A stretch of 10,305 nt of DNA from Pigoraptor vietnamica (GCA_943704525.1 CALSCQ010001802.1:1-10305), one strand, 5' to 3'; shown: positions 1-8,241, counted from the first letter of the stretch. Made by a program: numbers and translations. Notes: generated by a model not told the origin, from the letters alone.

Positions 1-111
<111 letters not shown>

Positions 112-930
112 ATGAGCTCTCACCCATCTCGCTTGCGTGCCAACGTCGCGTACCACATATTGTAAATAATCGTATAATCAAAACACAAAAAAAAGGACGG
201 CTGCGATTGTTGGCAGCGCGTGAAATCCACTCTTGTCCAAAATCTTTTTTTTTTCCTGCGATATTCGCCAAGTCGATGAAGAGAGTCAATCTGGAGTAAT
301 CCGGAGATTTTGGTGATTTATTGTCTCCTTGACGATGGCGCACGTCATACTTCCAGAAATGGATAGTGGAGGACGCCGCGTGTATCCATGGGACGCCCCT
401 TGATGTGGCGAGAAATTTATTTTTTCTATGAATTGTGTATTGAATTTGCGTTTATTTTGTGTGTGGGAATGGGCGCAGTCGTATACGTAATTCCAGTTGC
501 CCTATATACTTATTAGAGAAACGGCAGAAATAAATTTCCCTCAATATGAAATGGTATCGGAATCGGACGCGATGATGTCCGTGAGTAATCTACTAAATTA
601 CGTGCGCGCAATCAAGCGATGCCCGCGCGATCTCTCTCCAGGTTCGCCCACAGCGCTCACACACGAAAGAGAGTGACACGCAAAGAGCCTTTCAACGAAT
701 CTGCAAATCTTTCCAGTCTTCGTCTGTCTCTCACACGAGCACATACTGCTATGCCGTTGTGACAACTCTCTGTGAATTTTTCGCACACGTTTTTTTTTGT
801 CGCATCAAAATCGCCGGGTCTTTTGTTTACTGTAATGCTCCCCACGTCACGCTCTCGTCTCGCATAACTGGGGTCGAAGCGAGAACGAAAGCCGCGCCGC
901 GACAGGCGGCAGGTTAACAAGAAGGGGAAA
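112..930. other. intergenic region: tubulin 3' end and upstream of the 299-aa gene
   Basis: I see no supported gene here. The first part should hold the tubulin 3' UTR; TGTAAA lies at 161-166, followed by A-rich sequence near 181-195, and a ten-T run is at 245-254. AATAAA occurs at 529-534, but too far from the tubulin stop to be its obvious poly(A) signal. A nine-T run is at 790-798. Closer to the next gene, CACGTCAC (843-850) resembles a bZIP/CRE-type site, without further support. Short open frames on both strands have no recognisable protein character. Confidence 0.6.
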
Positions 931-1830
931 ATGTTTATTCTCACGGAGTCGTCGTCGTCCCCTGCCGCTGCCGCGATGGCAACGACGTCCGCGACCGACA
1001 AGGCCGACGCGGGCAAGTCGTCAAAGTCGTCGCTGTATAAGTGGCGCTCCTACTTTCAGAAGCGCAAGGCCAAGCAGACGATTGGTCTCCACGGGCACTG
1101 CGCGGTGGAGGTGCTTGGCAACGCGACGTACGAGCGCACGTCGAAGGACAAGAAGATGTCTATGGAACGTGTCATCGGCGTGTGCAACGGCTACCTCATT
1201 GCATTCAAGCCGCGTGGCGAGTCGCTCAAGTGGCAGGACCTTGACGTCAAATTCAACTTTGCGCGCCGTGCGGTGAAGAGCGACGAGGACGCCGAGTACA
1301 CGCCGCTCGTTGCGAAGGAGGTGACGTTCTTCACGGACCCGACGGGCCGCCGCGTTATTGTGCGCGGACGCACGCGCGAGCAGACGATTCCCATCTTCCT
1401 CACCGGCAACCAGACGTTTGCGAAGTGGGAGAACAAGCTCCGCGAGCTCGAGATGTCGCTTGTCAAGTACGACGCCGACACGTTTGACTGCGTCGCGGAG
1501 GCCGATCACTCGACGTTCCTCAAGCCGGCGCCGGCGCCGGCAGTGACTCCCGCGAAGGCCGCGACGGCGTCCCCGCGTCTCTCGATCTCGGGGACGATTC
1601 GCCTCGGCGCGCAGGCTGCGGCCATTGCCGTGGCGGACGCGCCCTCGCCGTCTGCCCGCAGCACACCCGGAGCCCCCAACGCGCGCCAGATTATGGTGCG
1701 GCAGAGCGCCGACAACTCTGTTCTCGTGCGGCGCGTGGCCTTTGAGGACTCTCTGCCGTCGGAACAGCTCGACCAGCTCTTCAACTCGGAGCGGCGCAAC
1801 CAGCCGATGCGCCAGTCGACGGCGTGGTAG
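931..1830 (+). CDS. uncharacterised 299-aa protein, possible PH-like domain
   Basis: This is a single-exon reading frame with GC-rich codon use like its neighbours. An in-frame TAA at 865-867 bounds it upstream and TAG at 1828-1830 ends it. The start at 931 (context gggaaaATG) is used, but Met16 at 976 (gccgcgATGG) is an equally good or better start. I do not recognise the family. Residues 1-33 are Ser/Ala-rich and probably disordered. Residues 35-49 are strongly basic (YKWRSYFQKRKAKQ). Residues 55-180 look globular: alternating hydrophobic strands, then a predicted helix (FAKWENKLRELEMSLVKY, Trp166). A strand-rich core closed by a Trp-containing helix is how PH domains are built, so a PH-like fold is my inference and is unproven. 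Residues 199-250 are Ala/Pro-rich linker. The tail (251-299) is polar, with basic and acidic patches. There is no signal peptide or membrane segment, so it is probably cytosolic or membrane-peripheral. Confidence 0.8.
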   Translation: MFILTESSSSPAAAAMATTSATDKADAGKSSKSSLYKWRSYFQKRKAKQTIGLHGHCAVEVLGNATYERTSKDKKMSMERVIGVCNGYLIAFKPRGESLKWQDLDVKFNFARRAVKSDEDAEYTPLVAKEVTFFTDPTGRRVIVRGRTREQTIPIFLTGNQTFAKWENKLRELEMSLVKYDADTFDCVAEADHSTFLKPAPAPAVTPAKAATASPRLSISGTIRLGAQAAAIAVADAPSPSARSTPGAPNARQIMVRQSADNSVLVRRVAFEDSLPSEQLDQLFNSERRNQPMRQSTAW

Positions 1831-2337
1831 TCGCCGTCTACATCGTGTTGTCTTTGCCAGCGCTCACGCCGACGCCCAGGAGCCCGGATGCTCCTGAGCC
1901 GCCTTCCCTCGATTGCGCCTCCCGTCTCGCGCGTTCTTATTCCTTCTCTCTCCTTTTTTTCGCTTCCCTTTGCGTTGTTGCATAACGAGAGTCGCCGATG
2001 TAACAACCGGCGACCGATACGACCCTCATACCCCCGCTGTGGGATGTATATTATTCTATGCGCTGCGCTGACCGCCTCTCTCGGGAGAGACAGAGGCCGA
2101 ACAACCCCGTTCTTTGTGTTGATCGCAAGGACGTGTGCGTGCGAGGTGCGCACGCCCGTTCGTTTGCGTCGCACGACTTCTCCGAAATTGTATTTCGCGA
2201 GAATGTCGCTATGGTCCGACAGCAATATAAAACAAAAACCTTTAAAAATTTTGCTTTGCCGATAATAACACAGTTCGAAAAGTCCACAGCAAAACGCCGC
2301 GTATGCGCACGTCGTAACACTTTCGTATGTCAATATA
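1831..2337. other. convergent intergenic region between 299-aa gene and SPF45-like gene
   Basis: This stretch holds the 3' ends of two converging genes. It contains a pyrimidine-rich tract (about 1935-1975), a perfect short hairpin at 1991-2014, and a second CTCTC-GG-GAGAG palindrome near 2078-2090. An AT-rich patch lies at about 2222-2255. Long open frames on the minus strand reach into it, but they are antisense to the 299-aa gene and look random in composition. I see no gene. Confidence 0.6.
1991..2014 (+). other. perfect 7-bp hairpin in the 3' region of the 299-aa gene
   Basis: GTCGCCG (1991-1997) and CGGCGAC (2008-2014) are exact reverse complements around the 10-base loop ATGTAACAAC. 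It starts 161 bases after the stop codon, and the loop holds TGTAA, which occurs near other 3' ends here. A role in RNA 3' processing is speculative. There is no following T-run, so it is not a bacterial-type terminator. Confidence 0.45.
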
Positions 2338-4049
2338 TTAGGGTTTCAGGTCGAACTTTGCAAAGCGCTCTTCGCTAAAGAATGACGCGCGAACCTTGCG
2401 ACCCCCGAAAAAACGGCCGTGGAGTGCTATCAAAGCTGGGTACATGGGCAACGGAATAAGCGATAAGCACATGCACGCATATCCCACTCACATAGGCGCG
2501 TCGAACTCACGCACGCACACAACTCGCACACGCACGAACGCAACCACCCCCCCCCCCCCCCCCCCCCAAACACACACACACACACAACAGAAAAAGGAAA
2601 GAAAGAAAACCTACCTTTGATGGCGGATTCCTGCCGAGCGAAGCCCACAAACACGCGCACAGCCTCTTCGGCGGGCACCATCGTAGTCGGCAGCTCAAAT
2701 ATGAGGCAGTTCTCCACCGGTCCAAATCGGCTGCACTCTTCCGTGATCTCGGGCTGAAGGCCCTCGTCCACTTCGCCAGGTCCGACCATGTTCTGCAGCA
2801 GCACCACCTTCGTGGGATTCTTCAAGATCTCGATAAGCGAGGGACCCTCCGTCGCTGCGCCTCCATGAGGGGCGGCAGGAGTGGCAGCAGCTACGGGCAC
2901 TGCCGCAACAGGGCCCGCTGCCGGCTGCGGGCTAACGATGGCGCCCGTGAACTTGCCCGTCCTCGCGACCTGAAGAGGCTCGCTGATCCCTTGCTCCGAT
3001 CGACCGAGACCCTGCCCGTGCTTCCACCCCATCCGCTGCATCATGCGCCCAGCCACGTCGCCCGTAGACTCGCCCGCGCCGCTGGCGAGTGCAGTCGCCG
3101 TCGGCCCAACCGGGCCAGTCGGTGGCGGAACGGCGCCACTTCGCCCAGACATCTGCATTCGTCGCAGGTACGCCTCTTCGCCGCTCATCTTCAGGTCCAC
3201 CTTCGGCTGCGAGGGCGCTTGTGGTTGTGGCGGCGGGGGCGTTGGGGACTTCCACCGCGACGCTGGCGGAGAGCGAGACCGCGATCGCGACCGCGACCTC
3301 GACCGCGATCTCGAGCGAGACCTCGACCGCTCACGATCACGGCCCATGGATGCAGGGGGTGGAATGGCCACCGAGTGCGCCGCGCGAGACCGGCGACTTC
3401 TGTCGTCATCGCTTCGGTCGGACTCCTCGTCCGATCTGGGCGAATGGCCACGCCGCTCGGCATCGCGGATGCGCCGCTGCTCCTCACGCCACCGACAAAA
3501 GTCGTCGTAGTCGTTTGGTCGAAAGGGATCGTACATGTTCTCCATCGATGTGTTGATAATATCGCCCGCTTCGGCGTCCTGAACGTGTCCCCGGCGAATG
3601 TTCAGTGTGTTTCCGCGCACCAAGTCGAACACTCATGCGAGGGGCACGTGACGAAGCACTTACAGGCAGCGGCGGCTGGGTTGCGACGATGGCATATTGA
3701 AGTTGTCTTGTGGCGTCTCCGGCGGGCTTGCGTGGCACGGGTTTGGGAGTTTGTTTGGACTGCATCTGTTTCTTGCGCAACAGCTGAGGGGCCATCAATT
3801 TCGCCGCACTGGCCCATCCCTCCGCAACCACCTGTGAGTATGCGCGTGTGGTAGCACGTGAGCGTGGGTACGCGGCTCCCAAATCGAACGCATTGACACA
3901 ACGCTGCGACATCCAGCACTTCGCTAGAGATACAGAGCGCTCACCGGCTTGGCCGTCGTCTGTGTAGAGGTGACTGACGCTGGCGCCCCCTGAGACCCAG
4001 CGGACGCATTCTCTTCATTGGAGAAGGATATACCGGCGTAGAGCGACAT
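2338..4049 (-). CDS. RBM17: SPF45/RBM17-type splicing factor, four exons
   Basis: This gene encodes a nuclear pre-mRNA splicing factor that in other eukaryotes acts in 3' splice-site choice. Exons on the minus strand are 4049-3945, 3831-3664, 3578-2615 and 2435-2338, giving 444 aa with TAA at 2340-2338. Introns are 113, 85 and 179 bp, phases 0, 0 and 1, all GT-AG. The start MSLYAG matches the MSLY start of animal SPF45. EGWASAAKLM in exon 2 and MYDPFRPNDY in exon 3 match conserved N-terminal blocks. Residues 175-194 are ten uninterrupted RS dipeptides. The G-patch is about 264-310 (VAGRMMQRMGWKHGQGLG). The C-terminal RRM is about 343-441: PTKVVLLQNMVGPGEVDEGL, then across intron 3 to HGRFFGGRKVRASFF. 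Arg420-Phe421-Phe422 corresponds to the RxF motif of UHM domains, which binds tryptophan-bearing ULM peptides of SF3B1, U2AF65 and SF1. Human SPF45 is 401 aa; the extra length is the RS tract and an Ala/Pro linker. Identity is very secure; intron 2 placement rests on motif continuity. Confidence 0.94.
2547..2586. repeat. C21 homopolymer plus CA repeat inside SPF45 intron 3
   Basis: A run of 21 C (2547-2567) is followed by AAA and a CA dinucleotide tract (about 2570-2585). On the transcribed strand this is a TG repeat followed by 21 G, all within the 179-bp intron 3 of the SPF45-like gene. The exact C count may be affected by sequencing error. Confidence 0.9.
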
Positions 4050-4414
4050 CGCCGCGCCGGCAAAAGAGTGCTGGTTGCGAGCGTTCTGTACTGCGTTTAA
4101 AGGGTTCAGTGTGTTCACATGTGTTTCAGACCTTTCTGTTTTTCCGATGATCAACTTTACGATTGAACGGAAAAGGAAAAGTTGCGTTACTGCACGAAAT
4201 TACAACACCCCGGATGAAATTGATTGTTACAACCGCTCTGCCGTAATTTTCTGTGCGGAACTTTTCGGTTGCTTTGCCTCCGACACTTAATGCATAGTTA
4301 CACGAAGCATAGATTAGAAAGCTCCGGGCATTCTTGAAACGCTGTAAAGGTTCGCTCACCTCTTCGACGAGTGATTCCTCTCTTCATAATAGCACATCGG
4401 ACTGAGCGATAAAA
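4050..4414. promoter_or_regulatory. divergent promoter region of SPF45-like and ABHD6-like genes
   Basis: The two start codons (4049 on minus, 4415 on plus) face away from each other across 365 bp, so both promoters and both 5' UTRs must lie here, unless a noncoding first exon exists elsewhere. The region is more AT-rich than the flanking exons. I see no convincing TATA box in either direction, which fits housekeeping genes. No open frame in it has protein character. Confidence 0.6.
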
Positions 4415-6225
4415 ATGATCCTCGAAGTCCTCGGCGGCGGTGCGCTGCTCCTGGGTGGCATCGCGTTCGCAGGGTACCATTTGGCGCCGGAAAAGGTCCT
4501 CGATGCCTACATTGCGTACACACGGTGAGCATCCTTCGTCTGTTCTCTGTCTTGCAAAGTGTTCGCAAACTTAGCGCGACTGTCAATTGCCACAAATATT
4601 ACATCGCTGACCTGTTTTTTCGACTTGCAGCTATAAGGCGGGCATGGCTCTCAAACATGTTATGATCGACGACGAGTACGATATCGCCTACATCGAGGGG
4701 GGCCGCCCTTCGCCGGATGCTCCGTCGGTTCTGCTCGTGCATGGCTTCACTTCGAACAAGGACAACTGGTGCGCTTTGGCCGCACGCTTCCTCGCCGAGG
4801 GATTCCACGTCGTCGCGCCTGATCTTCCCGGACACGGCGGCACTTCGCGCCACCACCACCACGATCACTCCATTCCGGAGCTTGTGCGCAGACTCCAGCT
4901 ATTCACCACGAAGCTCGGACTGGCCGGGTGTGTATCTGCACACTGTGCGGCGTGACCGAAGCGATGCATTGGCACTACCATAGTTGCCTCTTAAACCTGT
5001 GGAGTTTCGCCTTTTTTCTGTGTCGCAATAATTTACACATCGCTGTGCTTCCCACAGCAACGGACGTCGCGTGCATCTCGTGGGGCAGTCGATGGGCGGA
5101 CACATTGTCGGCGTGTTTGCTGCGCTTCACCCGGACGAAGTGGCGACGGTGACTCTCGTGTGCCCCGCCGGGATCGACCCGCCCGTGAAGAGCAAGCTCG
5201 TGCGGATATACGAGGAGACGGGCCGCGTGGCACTCCTGCCGCAGACGCCCGAAGAAGTGCACGAGCTCATTGCCCTTGTCATGCACAAGCCGATGAAATT
5301 GCCGCCGCCGATTGTGCGCGTCATGGCGGAGAGGGGGCGTCGCAACTACGAGTTTTTTGGGGAGTTCATGAAGCAGATGTTCAGCGAGCACTCGCGGTGA
5401 GTTGGCTGTGTGCGCATTTTGCGTTATGCTCATAGTGTGTTTATATGCAACTTTGCTGGTACACTTTGCTGCCGTTTCATTTTTCGGTGGAGTGGAATTT
5501 ATGTGCGCCATTGTTCATAGTGTGTTTATATGCGACTTTGCTTGTACAATCTGCTGTTTCATTTTACGGTACTGTGCCGTTGGGAGCGGGTTGGACTGAA
5601 ATTATATGCGCCAATGCTCAAGGAGTGTTTATATGCGACTTTGTTGGTACATTTTCGCTGTTTCATTTTCGGTCGAGCTTGTTGAACTTAAATCTTTATG
5701 CGCCGATGTTCGTTATGTTTTTATATGCGACATGTGAGTGTGTGAGCATCCCTGTCACCCATGTTATAGTGCGCGTCGATATGGGACAGGAAGGGTTGAC
5801 TACTGACGCCATCGTGTGCTTCGCAGGTTCCTGCTGCAGCGCATGCTCGGCAAAATTCAGGCGCCAGTAATGGTCATTTGGGGCGATAAGGACGAGGTCA
5901 TTGACGTGTCCTGCGTGCAGGTGGGAGCAAAACGGGGTAGCACACTCACTCGCACACTCACTCGCGTGTCATGTGGTGCAATTCTTCACTTCGTCGCGTG
6001 CGTCGCGCCCTTCCCATTGCAATCGCTGCTCCCCTGTCTGTGGTTTCACTTTCTGAGCTTTTATGTTGACATATCATTGTGCCGTAGGTTATTCTGGATG
6101 GTCTTGCGCCTGGGATTGGTCACAGCGTCGTCTTTCCGGACTGCGGGCACTCGGTCAATCTCGACAAGCCGCACGAGCTTTTCACGAGCACACTCCCATT
6201 CATGCGAAAGCACCACAAGCACTGA
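4415..6225 (+). CDS. ABHD6-like alpha/beta hydrolase (monoacylglycerol lipase type), five exons
   Basis: This encodes a membrane-anchored serine hydrolase of the ABHD6 type; in animals ABHD6 hydrolyses monoacylglycerols and other lipid esters. Exons are 4415-4524, 4631-4927, 5058-5396, 5827-5920 and 6088-6225, giving 325 aa. Introns are 106, 130, 430 and 167 bp, all GT-AG. Residues 2-24 are a hydrophobic N-terminal anchor (ILEVLGGGALLLGGIAFAG). His74-Gly75-Phe76 is the oxyanion-hole HG motif (VLLVHGFTSNKDNW). PDLPGHGGTSR follows. The nucleophile elbow is GQSMGG with Ser147, at the same place as Ser148 of human ABHD6. VMVIWGDKDEVIDVS supplies Asp275, and CGHSVNLDKP supplies His301, so the triad is complete. 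LVCPAGID and TPEEVHELI also match the ABHD6 family. One oddity is a histidine-rich stretch (SRHHHHDHS) after the HG region, where animals have a short Ser/Asp loop. ABHD6 is the closest family I recognise; true substrate and orthology are inferred. It converges on the gene at 6465-7880. Confidence 0.92.
5423..5731 (+). repeat. degenerate ~85-103 bp tandem repeat in ABHD6-like intron 3
   Basis: Most of the 430-bp third intron is about 3.5 degenerate copies of one unit. Each copy shows the core GTGTTTATATGCRACTTTG, followed by GGTACA..TTTGCTGTTTCATTTT.CGGT and then ATATGCGCCAATGTTCA-like sequence. The TTTATATGC cores recur near 5440, 5525, 5628 and 5720, so the period drifts between about 85 and 103 bp. 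The last copy is truncated. Open reading frames across this stretch repeat the same amino acid words because the DNA repeats; they are not genes. Confidence 0.85.
5941..5964 (+). repeat. two perfect 12-bp tandem copies in ABHD6-like intron 4
   Basis: CACACTCACTCG occurs twice in direct succession (5941-5952 and 5953-5964), shortly after the 5' splice site of intron 4. It is probably simple-sequence expansion. Confidence 0.85.
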
Positions 6226-6464
6226 GGACGCGCGTTGTGCGGCGTGTGTCTCGTGCAGTCGTCCTTTGTTCGTCTTTTGCGTTCAATTGGGCCCGCCCTT
6301 TGGCAGAGCGCGCCCGATCGTGTCTTACCGCTAGCATACGTGGGTCTCATGTCCCGTTGTCTATTGATATATGCTTAAAAGCAATCCCTTCGCAACACGC
6401 GAGAGCACCTATGTTTTCATTCGGGCCGATAATTTACTGTAATACGCCGCCACGCGCACGCAAT
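6226..6464. other. convergent 3' ends of ABHD6-like and glycosidase-like genes
   Basis: This 239-bp gap separates two converging stop codons and should contain both 3' UTRs. TGTAA lies at 6438-6442 on the plus strand, close to the stop of the opposite gene. There is AT-rich sequence at about 6360-6380. No gene is visible. Confidence 0.55.
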
Positions 6465-7880
6465 CTAGCGACCCACAATCGCAGGCTTCCCAAGGGGATT
6501 GATGGCATTCGAACCGATGCTGTCGCCACCCATAGGCACCGGAAGCGAGCCCGTTGTCGCGGCGGCAGCGGTCGCAGGAGCAGCCACAGCAGTCTGGGCC
6601 GTGGACGTCGCAATTGGCTTCTGCACGGGGCTGTTGTCGATCGAGTCGCCCTTGTTCTCACCCGCCTCGAGCGCAAAGTAGCTGAGGTAGTGGTGGATCG
6701 CAACGCCGCCAAACAGCGGGTTCAAGCTCGCCGCGCGCTTCGCCGCAAGCATCGTCGACTCCATCGGATAGTATCCCTCCTGCCAGAACGAGTTGGCCGG
6801 CGGCGCAGATGTCTCCTGGATGCTCTCGGCGCCAAATACCAGCGGGACCTTCGTGGTGAGCTTGAGGTTGGGGAGGAGGCCGCCGCCTTCTTCCGCATCG
6901 CCGTTGATGAAGCGTGCAGTCGTGTCCTGCAGTGACGGAATAGGGTGAATGGATTAGTGTCACGCCACACATATCACAACCGCACGCACGCAGACACACA
7001 CACACGCAAGACACTCACAAAGTAGTTCATCAGGCCGAGGTAGTGCACCGAGTCGCCCTTCATCAGCTCGGCCCACAGGTCCGTCACATACTGGCTGTAG
7101 TCCGCGCCGACATCACCCGCGATCGTCAGGGCGCCGTTCTTCGTGTCAAACACGTTGCGGCAGTACCGCATAATCTCCATGTAGTTGGCCTGCGACGAAA
7201 ACGAAGCACAGCGTAAGCACAAGAAAACAAGAAACGAGTGAAAGCAATACACACACATCACACACACGCACACACACCTCGAGCTCGTTGTTGTAGTTGT
7301 CCTTGCCACCGGCGACGTTCTGGCGCCAAATGTCACCAAGCGTATGGGGCTCAATGTCCTACGAAAGAAATGGAGAGAAGAGTAAGCACGCATCACACAC
7401 ATTCACGCACAAGTGCACGCATGCTACGCAAGCGACACTCACAAAGTGAAGTCCGTCCAGGCGCTGGTCCGCGCTCGTCGCACCCGCGTTGAACTGCACG
7501 TTCTCGTCGCAGATCGCCTTCGGAATCGACTTCTGCGCCGTGTACGTCCACTCGGCGTTCCCGTCGAGGTTCTCGACAGCAATGCCGTACGAGTGGGCCT
7601 TGGCGATGAACTGGCGGATGCGCGCGGCGTCGCTGATAAGGTTGTCGCGGCCAAACTCCATGTAGATGCGGTTGATCTTCCACTGGGGAACGCCGAAGGG
7701 GGAGACGAGCTGCTTGAAGAAGGCGTCGGCCTTGGTCGGGTCGGAGAGAGGGGCGGGCCACTGGCCCCACACCCACATGCCGCGGCCCTTCGCGTCGGGC
7801 ATCTGCCTGGTGGTGACAGGCGCAGCAGTCGCAGAAAACGCAAGAGCCCCAAGGGCCAGCAGGGTGATGAGAGCCTTCAT
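6465..7880 (-). CDS. secreted TIM-barrel glycoside-hydrolase-like protein, copy A, four exons
   Basis: This is a predicted secreted protein of 383 aa. Exons on the minus strand are 7880-7443, 7358-7278, 7189-7019 and 6926-6465. The three introns (84, 88, 92 bp) are all phase 0, GT-AG and TG-rich. Residues 1-20 form a signal peptide (MKALITLLALGALAFSATAA), with cleavage likely at SATAA-P21. The mature part resembles TIM-barrel glycosidases: GRGMWVWGQWP (32-42), AVENLDGNAEW (101-111), then DGLHFDIEPH (142-151), whose Asp147 and Glu149 sit like the acid pair of the DxDxE strand of GH18-type barrels. LMNYFD (226-231), VFGAES (260-265), FWQEGYY (277-283) and VAIHHY (late barrel strand) are further conserved-looking strand ends. 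After the barrel, a low-complexity Ala/Thr/Pro tail runs about 80 residues to the end. Bacterial secreted proteins with LDG..W and GIHLDIEP motifs are the nearest type I recall. The fold and hydrolase activity are inferred; the substrate is unknown. It is head-to-head with a near-identical copy at 9636. Confidence 0.88.
7209..7802 (-). repeat. left arm of a large inverted repeat (with 9714-10305)
   Basis: From codon 27 of copy A (7802) into intron 2 (7209), the sequence is the near-exact reverse complement of 9714-10305 in copy B. In exon 1 I count five base differences over 360 bases, and in exon 2 two over 81. Introns 1 and 2 also align along their length with small indels and more changes. 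The right arm reaches the window edge, so the true length is unknown. Confidence 0.9.
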
Positions 7881-7940
7881 CGTGTCCTAAAAGGTGTGTG
7901 GAAATGTGTGCAAGGTAGTGCAAGTAGTTTGAATGCTGCA

Positions 7941-7989
7941 CATGCACTCGCGTTTTATAGGGTAGCCTCGCCGTGTGCGTGCACTCGCG
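7941..7989 (-). repeat. pair of 12-base direct repeats flanking the copy A TATA box
   Basis: CATGCACTCGCG (7941-7952) and CGTGCACTCGCG (7978-7989) match at 11 of 12 bases. They lie on the two sides of the TATA-like box, 37 bp apart. They could be binding sites for a regulator of copy A; no equivalent pair is seen at copy B. Confidence 0.5.
7953..7960 (-). promoter_or_regulatory. TATA box of glycosidase-like copy A
   Basis: The minus strand reads CTATAAAA, 73 bases upstream of the ATG at 7880. This is a good match to the eukaryotic TATA element and leaves room for a short 5' UTR of about 40 to 50 bases. Confidence 0.7.
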
Positions 7990-8241
7990 GCCAAAGGGGG
8001 CACATGTGCGGTAAAATGGTGGGCGACCCAGAGGTCAAAAGATGGGCACTGTGGCTTAGATGGACATCCACACCATGTGCGGCACATCGCCGATGGCACA
8101 GAACCAACAGAGTGCGTCTGCATCCTAGAGCCAATGGGACACGAGAACGTGTGTGTGTGTGTGGCTCCGGTCGGTGGTGTGGTAGGAGTGTGCGTGTGTG
8201 TGGAGGGAATAGAGAAGGATAGTAAGCAACCATACGTTGGA

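Noticed and set aside
300-420. Possible box C/D-like small RNA words (TGATTTA, TGACGATGG)
   Set aside because: No proper pair of C and D boxes with terminal stem could be found, so there is not enough support for an ncRNA.
1506-2333. 275-codon open frame on the minus strand
   Set aside because: It overlaps the 3' half of the 299-aa gene in antisense and continues into AT-rich intergenic DNA, with no recognisable domain and abrupt changes of composition.
2430-3632. Uninterrupted 400-codon version of the SPF45-like protein
   Set aside because: Its first 18 codons are intron 2 and its last residues (a Gly/Cys/Val-rich tail) are intron 3. Splicing restores the conserved N-terminus and the end of the RRM.
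2865-3854. 329-codon open frame on the plus strand
   Set aside because: It is antisense to exons 2 and 3 of the SPF45-like gene, which has clear conserved domains. Its Arg/Pro-rich composition is that of a shadow frame in GC-rich DNA.
5402-5870. Open frames with repeated peptide words within the ABHD6-like gene
   Set aside because: They come from the intronic tandem repeat. The exon 3 to exon 4 junction rejoins the hydrolase sequence in frame without them.
6063-6935. 290-codon open frame on the plus strand
   Set aside because: It runs out of an ABHD6-like intron, through the last exon in the wrong frame, and antisense through exon 4 of the glycosidase-like gene.
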